Shown here in pieces: positions 29,789 through 37,892 of a DNA stretch of 38,866 bases; within the stretch, counting starts at the first letter, position 1; each line of letters opens with the position of its first letter. Made by a program: the position numbers and the translations under genes. Under the pieces are notes generated by a model. The model was given only the letters and a program-made list of their open reading frames with translations, had not been told where the DNA came from and searched no databases. Source of the DNA: a virus; the IMG/VR virus record IMGVR_UViG_3300048834_000286, positions 1 to 38,866 of that record; one strand, written 5' to 3'.

Positions 29789-30774
29789 CCGTCGCAGCCA
29801 GCGGGCTCTACAGCCAGTTCGGTGTCGCCAAGGAGTCGGTGTACGGCACCATCGTGGCGCCGTCCCGGTTCCATCACATGACCGGATTCGACCTGCAGCC
29901 CGAGTACGGCAGGGTGCAGGCCGATGCGTTCCGCGCCGGGCTGCTCACCGCCCCCGGCGCGCAGTACGTCGACACCACTTTCGGTGCGACCGGGCAGCTG
30001 TCGTCCGAGGTGATGAACGTCGGCTGGGGTCTGCTGTTCGAGGCAGCGTTCGGCACCGGTGCCAGCGCGCAGAACGCATCAACCGTCGCCTATACCCAAA
30101 CCTTCACCCTGTCCAACACTGTGGGCAAGTCGTTGACGTTGCAGGGTTCGCGGCCCCTCGCAGGGTCGTCCATCCCGGTGATGGTGGCAGGTGCGAAGGT
30201 CACGTCGTTGGAGTTGTCGTGCATGACTGACGGGCTGCTCACCAGCACCGTCGCGTTCGACGGCCGCGCCATCAACAACACCACCGCCCTCGCCACGGCC
30301 ACGTACAACGCCGCCGCGCGTCCGTGGTCCGGCAACCAAATGTGCGTCAAGACTGGCGCGTTCGGCTCCGAGACTGACCTGGCCGGGGTGAAGGGCGTGC
30401 GGTTCTCCCTCGCCCGCTCGCTGGACACCACGCGGCACTACGCCTGCGCCTCGGGGTTGAAGGCCGAGCCCGTCGAGAACGATTACGTCGCTGTGTCCGG
30501 GTCGATCACCCGCGACTGGGCCGACAAGACCAGCATCGAGGACCTCGGGTTGGCGAACACACCGACGAACCTCAAGTGGATCTTCACCGGGGGGCTGATC
30601 GTCGGGGCGCACAATTTCTCCCTCATCGTGTCCGTGCCCGGGGTCTACTTTGCCCCGTCGGCGCAGGGCGGCGAGGGTAGGGGCACCCTGTCCCGCGACT
30701 GGGACTGGGAGCACAAGTACGACGGCACCAACCCCGTCACCCTCACTGTGGTGACCACGGACACCGCTCTCTGA
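29785..30774 (+). CDS. Major tail (tube) protein
   Basis: A 329-residue protein that starts S-G-L-Y-S-Q-F-G-V-A-K-E-S-V-Y-G-T, the common opening of siphophage tube proteins, and continues with beta-rich sequence and a C-terminal P-V-T-L-T-V-V-T-T. It should polymerise around the tape measure to form the tail tube. ATG 29785 overlaps the preceding stop. Confidence 0.85.
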   Translation: MTVAASGLYSQFGVAKESVYGTIVAPSRFHHMTGFDLQPEYGRVQADAFRAGLLTAPGAQYVDTTFGATGQLSSEVMNVGWGLLFEAAFGTGASAQNASTVAYTQTFTLSNTVGKSLTLQGSRPLAGSSIPVMVAGAKVTSLELSCMTDGLLTSTVAFDGRAINNTTALATATYNAAARPWSGNQMCVKTGAFGSETDLAGVKGVRFSLARSLDTTRHYACASGLKAEPVENDYVAVSGSITRDWADKTSIEDLGLANTPTNLKWIFTGGLIVGAHNFSLIVSVPGVYFAPSAQGGEGRGTLSRDWDWEHKYDGTNPVTLTVVTTDTAL

Positions 30775-30776
30775 TC

Positions 30777-31538
30777 ATGGTCGAAGGTGGGGTCTCTGGG
30801 ACGGATCTGGCCGCGGTATCGCGGTGGCTGCGGTCGGATCATCCCGAGATCGCCAAGGAGCTGCGCAAGTCGATCCGTGAGGCCGCTAAGCCCGTGCTGG
30901 ATGCCGAACGCGCAGCGGTGAAGGCACTCACCTTCTCCACCACGAGCACGTCTAAGACTCGGGTGCTGCGCCGCACCGTGGAGACCACCGTCGCCGGTCC
31001 TGGCCGTGGTGGCGGGTCTGGTGCGAAGCAGCGCGCCGCCGCGAGGGGCACGCAGAACATGGTCGTTGCCGCGACGACCGGGCAGCGGTTGCTCACGGCG
31101 AGGCAGGCCGCACGCGCGAAGCGTGGCGCTGGTCTGCGCGAGACCGTCGCCCGCGGCATGAGGATCACCTACAGCGACCGTGGCAGCGAAGCGAAGTCGA
31201 CAGTCAAGACCACCTCGTCGGCGATGCCGGCCGGGCAGAAAAACCTTCCCAGGTTGATCAACTACGGCCGATGGCGGCATCCGGTGTTCCCGAAACCGGG
31301 CACGAGCCGCAGCAACTGGACGTGGGTCTATCAGCACCCAAACCGGGTCGGCTGGTGGTGGGTGACCGCAGACAAAGAACTACCCACGAGCATGGTCATC
31401 TTTGAGCGTGGGCTGTCGAACATCGAGCAGCAGGTCGCGGCCGCGGCGCAGGTCGCCGCCCGCGGAGTGGACCGGGCCGGGGTACCGGAGGCCGCGGCGC
31501 AACTGTTCGGCGAAACCCGTACGGGCAAGCACCGATAA
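30777..31538 (+). CDS. Head-tail / tail completion protein
   Basis: A 253-residue basic protein with R-L-I-N-Y-G-R-W-R-H-P-V-F and W-V-x-Q-H-P-N-R-V-G-W-W-W, reminiscent of the HK97 gp10/minor-tail Z type, whose conserved end reads H-P-x-F-G-x ... W. A long Arg/Lys/Ala-rich middle (about 50-130) is unusual. It likely acts in tail completion. Its place after the tube gene is slightly unusual, since such genes generally precede it. Confidence 0.55.
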   Translation: MVEGGVSGTDLAAVSRWLRSDHPEIAKELRKSIREAAKPVLDAERAAVKALTFSTTSTSKTRVLRRTVETTVAGPGRGGGSGAKQRAAARGTQNMVVAATTGQRLLTARQAARAKRGAGLRETVARGMRITYSDRGSEAKSTVKTTSSAMPAGQKNLPRLINYGRWRHPVFPKPGTSRSNWTWVYQHPNRVGWWWVTADKELPTSMVIFERGLSNIEQQVAAAAQVAARGVDRAGVPEAAAQLFGETRTGKHR

Positions 31539-31556
31539 CAACCGAAGGGCAGCAGC

Positions 31557-31925
31557 ATGAGCGCAATAACCGAACTGATAGTCACCTACCAGGGCAAGGA
31601 CTACCCGGTCGACACGGCCGAGTTCCGATTCAAGGAGGCCCGGCACATCCGGCGGTGGCTGAACGTGCCGCCCGCCGAGAACGTGCGCAACGTGTGGGCG
31701 CAGGCCTTCGACGCGCGCAACGAGGACGCCGCCGCATGCCTGGTGTGGATGGCGCTGCATAGGGCCGGGGAGGCCCCCGACTCGATCGATGACCTCGCCG
31801 ATTTCGACCTGAGCGATTTCTTCCGCCTCGCAGACCCCGACGGGTATGCCGAAGCGGTCGCAGCCGCGGAGGTCGATGACGCCACCCCTACGCGGTCCGA
31901 CGAGCCCTCGGAGTCCCCGACGTAG
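31557..31925 (+). CDS. Tail assembly chaperone, upstream part (gpG-like)
   Basis: A 122-residue protein immediately before the tape measure region, with an acidic C-terminus. Siphophages encode tail chaperones here as two overlapping frames joined by a programmed frameshift. The frame ends at TAG 31923-31925. Shine-Dalgarno AGGGCAGC-like sequence precedes ATG 31557. Confidence 0.75.
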   Translation: MSAITELIVTYQGKDYPVDTAEFRFKEARHIRRWLNVPPAENVRNVWAQAFDARNEDAAACLVWMALHRAGEAPDSIDDLADFDLSDFFRLADPDGYAEAVAAAEVDDATPTRSDEPSESPT

Positions 31926-32089
31926 CCGACCTCGAAGCCCAGGTCCGCGAATATGAGCCGCTGATCCGGCACTACTACCACACCGACGCCCGCACCGTGA
32001 TCGACGAGTGGACAACCGAGCAGTGGGAGCACCACCGCACATTCCTTGACGACTTCTTCCTGAAGATTGGGGCGACACATGGCGCGTAG
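31880..32089 (+). CDS. Tail assembly chaperone, downstream -1 frame (gpT-like)
   Basis: After 31880 the -1 frame is open to TAG 32087-32089 and has no good start of its own. It encodes A-D-L-E-A-Q-V-R-E-Y-E-P-L-I-R-H-Y-Y ... E-Q-W-E-H-H-R-T-F, a helical chaperone tail. A -1 slip in the 31880-31925 overlap would fuse it to the upstream protein; CCACCCCTA (31882-31890) and TCCCCGA (31914-31920) are the best slip sites. The end overlaps the tape measure start. Confidence 0.6.
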   Translation, partial: RHPYAVRRALGVPDVADLEAQVREYEPLIRHYYHTDARTVIDEWTTEQWEHHRTFLDDFFLKIGATHGA

Positions 32090-35000
32090 CGCGGACCTGA
32101 TCTTCAACTTGATAGGGAAGGACAAGACCGGCCCGGCGTTCAAAGCCGCGGCTGGGAACGCGGACAAGACCCGCGGCTCGTTCGATCAGGTTGGCGTGTC
32201 GATGGGCAAACTCGCCAAGTTGGCCGGGGGTCTGGCGTTGGGTGCCGGGATCGTCGCCGGGTCTAAGGCGCTGGCCGGGTTCGCGATGTCGGCGACGATG
32301 GCCGCATCCGACCTCGGCGAGGTCCGCACCGCCAATGAGCAGATCTTCGGGTCCGAGGCCGCGGCCGAGCTGAACGCGTGGTCTGCGAAGGCTGCCACCG
32401 CACTGGGGCAGACCAAAACGCAGGCCTTGGACGCCGCTAAGACGTTCGGTGTGTTCGGCAAGGCCGCGGGGTTGTCGGGCACTGACCTGTCCGGGTTCAG
32501 CATGGAGTTGACGACCCTCGCCACCGACATGGCCAGCTTCAACAACACCAGCCCCGAGGAGGCCATTGAGGCGATCGGTGCGGCGCTGCGCGGAGAAGCA
32601 GAACCCATGCGTCGGTTCGGGGTGCTGCTCGATGATGCGACGTTGAAAGCCCGCGCGATGGAAATGGGCATCTGGGACGGCACCGGATCCCTCACCCAGC
32701 AGCAGAAGGTGCTGGCCGCCCACGCGGAGATCCTCGCGCAGACCAGTGACCAGCAGGGCGACTTCGCGAAGACTTCCGGCGGGATGGCGAACCAGCTGCG
32801 CACCACGACGGCGATTTGGGAGAACATCAAGATCGCCGCCGGTGAGGCTTTGGTGCCCGTCGCCGAGAAGTTCTTGCCGATGGTCAATGAGGGCCTGACC
32901 GGGCTGCTGACCAGCGTCGAAGAGAACATGCCGCAGATCCAGGCCCGCATCGTCGGGTTCGCTGATGACGTGATCGCCAAGTGGCCCGAGGTCAAGGTCA
33001 AACTTGAAGAGGCGTTCGCCGGGATCAAGTCTGAGTGGCCCGAGATCAAGGACACCCTGAACACGTTCGGCGATGCGTTGGAGCGGGTCGCCGGGTTCGG
33101 ACAGTTGATGTGGGACGCTTTCAAGTCGCTCCCGCCGGAGGCGCAGAAGATCATCGCGCTGCTCGCAGTGGCGAAGACATCCGGGGTGCTGTCGGTGGCA
33201 TTCAAGGCCACCGATCTGGTCAAGTCGCTGTTCGCTGCCAACGTCACAGTTGTGGCGAGTAACGTGGTCACCCCCGGCGCTGGCGGCGCCGCAGGGACCG
33301 CTGGCAAGGCTGGCGCAGTGGGGGCGCTGACACTCGGGGGCGCTGTAACGATCGCCGTAGGCACCGCCGCAATCGCGTGGAGCGCTATCGAGATCCTGAA
33401 AGGCTACGACTCGAACGAGCGCACCGAATCCGACTCCCGCCCAGGATCTACGATGGGCGACCGTGCCGCGGTCGCCGCGGGTACGTCCGCCGGAGGATCC
33501 CCAGGGACTGCCGGGCTGGGGGCAATGATCGCAGGATGGCTCGAAGCCGACCAGGCGGTGCAGAAGTACAACTACTCGCTGTCGCGCGCTAACGAGCACA
33601 TGTCGCGGGCGCAACCATCCGCGCAGCGGTTGGCGCAGTCCGTGGCCGCCGCGGGTACCGCCGCGGGCGCCTCACAGTTGCAGATCAGCGCTGTGTCCGC
33701 TGCTGTGCAGAAGCTGCCGGCAGGCGCGAACATTGAGCAGCTGCGTGCCGCGATTGCTGAGGCTGGGCGCCAGGCTGGGCTGACCGAAGACCAGATCGCA
33801 GGGATGACGTCGGGCGTGCTGAACGTCCCGGCCGCGGGTAACCTACCTGCGCTGCAGATGCAACTGGCTTTTGCCGGGTCTGCCGCCGGTCTTACCAGCG
33901 ACCAGGTTACGGCCATGTCTGCCGCTGTGAACATGATTCCGCCGGGCGCCACCGCGGTGCAGGTCGGTGAGGCGATCCGTATCGCAGGGCAGAAGGCCGG
34001 AATGTCCGACTCTCAGATCCGGTCGATGACCGCTGCTGTCACTGGCATCCCGGGTGCTGCGCAGTTGCCGAACCTGCAGACCGCGATCGCGAACGCCGGG
34101 CGTGCTGCCGGGCTGACCGATGGGCAGGTCCGCACCATGTCCGCGTCGGTGTTCGCGATCCCGCGGGGCGCGACCGCCGAGCAGGCCGGTGAGGCGATCC
34201 GTGTCGCGGGGCAGAAGGCCGGGCTGACCAAGACCCAGGTCGACACGTTGATCGCGGCGATCAACGGCATCCCGCCGAACAAGACGAGCACGATCACGAC
34301 GAACGCTGACGCTGAGCGGACGAAGATAGGCGCGTTACAGCTCGCGATCAACTCGCTGGCAGGTAAGGAACTGAAAGTAGGAGTGAAGCTAGAAGGCAGC
34401 TACGGCGGAGGACCTACCGGCGGCAGTGGCGGCACATCGACGTACACGGGCAGCGCCGGTGGTGTGTCGTCGTGGCTCACCGGAGAGGTCGACGGTCTGG
34501 CAAACGCACTGGCCCCGAAACTGGCTGCGACGGGTGACATCGGCTCGGGTCCGTGGGTGCGCCCGACATCGAACTACTCCGTGTCCTCGGAGTGGATGCG
34601 TGGCGGCACGGCGATCCACTACGGGATCGATTTGGCCGCGCCGATGGGCACCCCTGTGCACTCGGTTGCCGCCGGGCGGGTCACAAGGGCGTTCTGGAAC
34701 AACGGTTACGGCAATTTCGTGGAGGTCGACCACGGCGGCGTCTACACCTCCTACTCGCACCTTTCGGCGATCCTCGCCAGTGCCGGGCAGACGGTTGGCC
34801 CCGGCTCCGTGATCGGCGCCATCGGATCCACGGGTGACTCGACCGGCCCGCACCTGCACTTCGAGACCCGCCCGGGTGGGCAGGCTGTGGAACCGCGCGG
34901 ATTCATGCGTTCCCGAGGCGTCGAACTGCGTGCTGGTGGCATGGTTCCGGTCAACGTGAGCAACGGGGAATGGTTCGTGCCGGAGACCAAAGCCAAGGAC

Positions 35001-35327
35001 CACATGCCGCTGCTGCACGCGATCAACGCCGGGCAGATCAACGGGCCCGGCACCGGCACGTCTGACTCGATCCCCGGTGCAGCCCGTCCGGGTGCGTTCG
35101 TCGTGAACGCGGCCCAGACGCGCCGTAACCGGTCGCTGCTGCGCTCCATCACCCACGGGTCTGGACCGTCGCAGTACCTTGCTGGCGGCGGCGTGGTGGG
35201 CTCTGGCGGGGCCGTGTTCGCCGGTGGTGCGCAGACCGTGGAGCTGCACATCTCCGGCCGCGTGCTCTACGGGGCATTGAGCGACTACCGGCGTGACTCG
35301 GGCCGTGCCGTGCTGGAGTTCGCCTAA
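32079..35327 (+). CDS. Tape measure protein with M23 peptidase domain
   Basis: A 1082-residue protein, start ATG 32079 (a TTG at 32067 is possible). A helical N-terminal half carries a hydrophobic Gly/Ala stretch (about 400-440). Five exact-length 37-residue repeats span about 535-719 (Q-V/I ... M-x-A-A-V ... I-P-x-G-A ... A-I-x2-A-G-x-A-G-L-T). An M23 metallopeptidase domain lies at about 830-945, with His847 and Asp851 in H-Y-G-I-D and His925/His927 in H-L-H-F-E as zinc/catalytic residues. It sets tail length and probably cuts peptidoglycan locally during DNA entry. Confidence 0.92.
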   Translation: MARSADLIFNLIGKDKTGPAFKAAAGNADKTRGSFDQVGVSMGKLAKLAGGLALGAGIVAGSKALAGFAMSATMAASDLGEVRTANEQIFGSEAAAELNAWSAKAATALGQTKTQALDAAKTFGVFGKAAGLSGTDLSGFSMELTTLATDMASFNNTSPEEAIEAIGAALRGEAEPMRRFGVLLDDATLKARAMEMGIWDGTGSLTQQQKVLAAHAEILAQTSDQQGDFAKTSGGMANQLRTTTAIWENIKIAAGEALVPVAEKFLPMVNEGLTGLLTSVEENMPQIQARIVGFADDVIAKWPEVKVKLEEAFAGIKSEWPEIKDTLNTFGDALERVAGFGQLMWDAFKSLPPEAQKIIALLAVAKTSGVLSVAFKATDLVKSLFAANVTVVASNVVTPGAGGAAGTAGKAGAVGALTLGGAVTIAVGTAAIAWSAIEILKGYDSNERTESDSRPGSTMGDRAAVAAGTSAGGSPGTAGLGAMIAGWLEADQAVQKYNYSLSRANEHMSRAQPSAQRLAQSVAAAGTAAGASQLQISAVSAAVQKLPAGANIEQLRAAIAEAGRQAGLTEDQIAGMTSGVLNVPAAGNLPALQMQLAFAGSAAGLTSDQVTAMSAAVNMIPPGATAVQVGEAIRIAGQKAGMSDSQIRSMTAAVTGIPGAAQLPNLQTAIANAGRAAGLTDGQVRTMSASVFAIPRGATAEQAGEAIRVAGQKAGLTKTQVDTLIAAINGIPPNKTSTITTNADAERTKIGALQLAINSLAGKELKVGVKLEGSYGGGPTGGSGGTSTYTGSAGGVSSWLTGEVDGLANALAPKLAATGDIGSGPWVRPTSNYSVSSEWMRGGTAIHYGIDLAAPMGTPVHSVAAGRVTRAFWNNGYGNFVEVDHGGVYTSYSHLSAILASAGQTVGPGSVIGAIGSTGDSTGPHLHFETRPGGQAVEPRGFMRSRGVELRAGGMVPVNVSNGEWFVPETKAKDHMPLLHAINAGQINGPGTGTSDSIPGAARPGAFVVNAAQTRRNRSLLRSITHGSGPSQYLAGGGVVGSGGAVFAGGAQTVELHISGRVLYGALSDYRRDSGRAVLEFA
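33681..34235 (+). repeat. Five in-frame 111-bp repeats within the tape measure gene
   Basis: Five units of exactly 37 codons encode an A-G-x2-A-G-L-T-x2-Q motif, followed by a partial sixth. Units 3 and 5 resemble each other (P-x-G-A-T-A-x-Q-x-G-E-A-I-R), as do 2 and 4, so the array may have grown by duplicating a 74-residue pair. Confidence 0.8.
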
Positions 35328-37366
35328 TGGCCCGCCGTCCGATCTCGCGCCAAATCGGGGTGCGGGTGGAGATGTCGCCCACCGGGTCGGTGGCGCAGAT
35401 GCTGCGCGGCGAAACCCTGACGTGGGTCGACGTGTCGTGCCATGTGCGCCTCGATGGTGGGATCGAACTAGGCCGCGGGGTGTCCGGTAACGGGCTGTCC
35501 CCCGACACTGGCACGCTCACCCTGACGGTGGCGAACGATGACGGGTCATGGACACCGGGGCAGGCGACACACGCCGTGTTCGGGGTGCCGGATCCGTTGG
35601 CGATGCGAGGCATCCCGGTGCGAGTCCTGCACTTAGGCGACGTCCCGACGTACGGCGAAACCTCCGCGCTCTGGGTGACCTACGAGGCGTGGGCCGATGC
35701 CGAACCCACCTACGGCGACGTGACCACCCCTGCCGTGCTGTGGTCCGGCGTGGTGACCAAAGCCCGCGCCGCGTGGGTGAACGGTTCACTACCGGTGGTG
35801 CGGATGACCTGCGCCGACCCGGTGGCGACGCTGCAACGCCAGCGGATGGAGTCGCTGCCGGTGACGATGACCACCCACGTCGGTGGCGCCGCCTGGTGCT
35901 ACCCGCTGACCGAATCCGCCGCGCCGATGTCCTCACCCACAGCTACGGCTGGGGTGCGCCCGCTGACCAAAGTCGCGGTCGGGTTCCCGCTGGAGGGCAA
36001 CGAGCTGGAGTTTCAGGCGTTCCCCTCGCCTGGGTCCAACGGTGGCGCACCGGAGGCGCAGGTGCCGGTGTGGGAAGGTTCCACGACGCACACCGGGTGG
36101 GCGCTGGACACCGGCATCGTGGCGACCGCTGACATGCCTGCCTTGTCGTCGTTCTCGCAGGTGTGCACACTGCACGCCATGATCGCGCCCTCACCCGAGG
36201 GTGTGGGCCGGGTGCGGTATGCGCTGTCCGTGTCAGGTGACATCGGCTCGATCATCTCCATCGGCGTGAACGCGCTGAACTACCCGGTCGTGGAGGCGCG
36301 CCCGGGTGCCCCCGGTGTGGTGCACACGCTGACCTCGCCGGTGCAGGTGCGGTCCGGGGAATGGTCGCATGTGGCGCTGCGCCTCACGGGTGACCCGTTC
36401 GAGTCCGTCGCCGAGTTGTGGGTGGACGGCGCGGTCGTGGCGACGGCACCGTACTGGCCGCTGTTCTACACCGCCGCCGCCCGCCGCATCGTCGTCGGGG
36501 CACGGATCACCCCCCGCGGCGAACTGGTCGACGTGTGGCAAGGCTCTGTCGCCAACGCGTCCGCACATCGGGCCGGGATCGCAAACCTAGTCCTACAGCG
36601 CATCGCGCTGGGCCGCGACGGGTGGACAGGAGATGACACGTGCGGCCGGTTCAACCGGGTCCTGTACGCGCTGGGCTACGACCGCACCAGTCTGCCGGAG
36701 GGCAACTCGAATATGTGCCCCCAGCACACCGATGGCGGTGTGTTGGCTGATGCGCTTACGGACTGTGCGACCGCCGAGCGGGCGCCGTGGTGGGTGGGCC
36801 GTGACGGGGTACCGACGATGGCGCCGAGGTCCGCGCGCTGGTCCGCCGCAACCGTCGCGACGATACCCGCCGCCGCGTTGGGGCAGTCGTTGGAGTTCGC
36901 GCAGGACAATGCGACCCGCCAGACCGTTGCGGTGGTGTCGCGCCCGGGCGGGCCGACGATCACCCGCAGGCATCCCGCGGCCGATCTCGTCGGTGAGACC
37001 GGCGACCCGATGACCCTGCTCGTCGACTCCGATGGGCAGCTGGAAACCTATGCCGACGAGTTGGTGACCGACCGTAACGCGATCCCGCAGATCGAAACCG
37101 AATCCGTGACGGTGGATTTGGTGCGCTCCGGTCGGCTGCTCGACATCCCCGACGTGCTCGCCGTGGACGTCGAGGACGTGGTGGAGATCACCGGGCTGCC
37201 CGCGTCGGCGCCGTGGACGTCGCGGCGCATGTTGGTGCGCCACATCACGGACCGCATCACACCCACATCGTGGCTGCGCACCTTCGCTGTCGTGGACGCG
37301 CCAGACCTGATCGACGTGTTCCGCGTCGGCGACGAGCTCGACGGACCGAGAGTATTGGGATGGTAA
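35327..37366 (+). CDS. Minor tail protein with LamG-like region
   Basis: A 679-residue protein whose ATG overlaps the tape measure stop by one base. The first 200 residues resemble distal-tail proteins (V-D-V-S-C-H-V-R-L-D-G-G-I-E-L-G-R-G, L-T-V-A-N-D-D-G-S-W-T-P). Residues about 220-420 look like a LamG/concanavalin fold (W-S-H-V-A-L-R-L-T, V-A-E-L-W-V-D-G-A-V-V). The remainder is a beta-rich tail-tip region ending D-G-P-R-V-L-G-W. The last 305 residues recur at the left end of the window as another allele. Confidence 0.8.
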   Translation: MARRPISRQIGVRVEMSPTGSVAQMLRGETLTWVDVSCHVRLDGGIELGRGVSGNGLSPDTGTLTLTVANDDGSWTPGQATHAVFGVPDPLAMRGIPVRVLHLGDVPTYGETSALWVTYEAWADAEPTYGDVTTPAVLWSGVVTKARAAWVNGSLPVVRMTCADPVATLQRQRMESLPVTMTTHVGGAAWCYPLTESAAPMSSPTATAGVRPLTKVAVGFPLEGNELEFQAFPSPGSNGGAPEAQVPVWEGSTTHTGWALDTGIVATADMPALSSFSQVCTLHAMIAPSPEGVGRVRYALSVSGDIGSIISIGVNALNYPVVEARPGAPGVVHTLTSPVQVRSGEWSHVALRLTGDPFESVAELWVDGAVVATAPYWPLFYTAAARRIVVGARITPRGELVDVWQGSVANASAHRAGIANLVLQRIALGRDGWTGDDTCGRFNRVLYALGYDRTSLPEGNSNMCPQHTDGGVLADALTDCATAERAPWWVGRDGVPTMAPRSARWSAATVATIPAAALGQSLEFAQDNATRQTVAVVSRPGGPTITRRHPAADLVGETGDPMTLLVDSDGQLETYADELVTDRNAIPQIETESVTVDLVRSGRLLDIPDVLAVDVEDVVEITGLPASAPWTSRRMLVRHITDRITPTSWLRTFAVVDAPDLIDVFRVGDELDGPRVLGW

Positions 37367-37369
37367 CGA

Positions 37370-37891
37370 ATGGCTGACTGGACGGCGCCTAAGACGTTCA
37401 TCCCCGGTGAGGATGTGACCGCCGGGGAACTGAACACACATGTGCGCGACAACACCGCGTTCCTGTACGCCGCCCACCACGGCACGTTCGGCCGGTTGGC
37501 TGCGCTGTCGGTGGCTACGTCGACGTTCGTGCCGGTGGCGTGGGACTTCGCCCTCGAGCAGAACCCCACGATGTGGTCCGCCGGGTCGAACCCTGACCGG
37601 ATCACCCCGCCGCTGGCCGGGATCTGGCACATCTCTGCACTGATCCGCTGGGAGGCGTCTACCGCCACGGGTACGCGCGCGGTGAGGCTGCAGAAGAACG
37701 GATCCATCCTGCTCGCCCAGGAGCGCGACGAACTGCTATTCAACGCCACGCAGTACATCACCGCCTCGGCTGTGGTGCGCCTGTCCGGCAGTGACTGGAT
37801 CGACGCCGCCGTGTGGCAGAACACCGGATCGACCGAATCGCTCGCATCGAGCGTGGACCGCAGTATCGCCGTTACATGGATGGGAGCATGA
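37370..37891 (+). CDS. Minor tail / fibre-associated protein, second allele
   Basis: A 173-residue allele of 922-1440. It begins M-A-D-W-T-A-P where the other begins M-T-W-T-A-P, and has E-D-V for E-D-L and F-V-P-V-A-W-D for F-V-A-V-P-W-D. The stop of the upstream gene is TAA here but TGA in the other copy. Most remaining DNA differences are silent. Confidence 0.75.
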   Translation: MADWTAPKTFIPGEDVTAGELNTHVRDNTAFLYAAHHGTFGRLAALSVATSTFVPVAWDFALEQNPTMWSAGSNPDRITPPLAGIWHISALIRWEASTATGTRAVRLQKNGSILLAQERDELLFNATQYITASAVVRLSGSDWIDAAVWQNTGSTESLASSVDRSIAVTWMGA

Positions 37892-37892
37892 C

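Noticed and set aside
31380-33614. Minus-strand open frame of 744 codons opposite chaperone and tape measure genes
   Set aside because: Caused by high GC at third positions of the sense genes; no ribosome site or recognisable domain, and it crosses two real genes.
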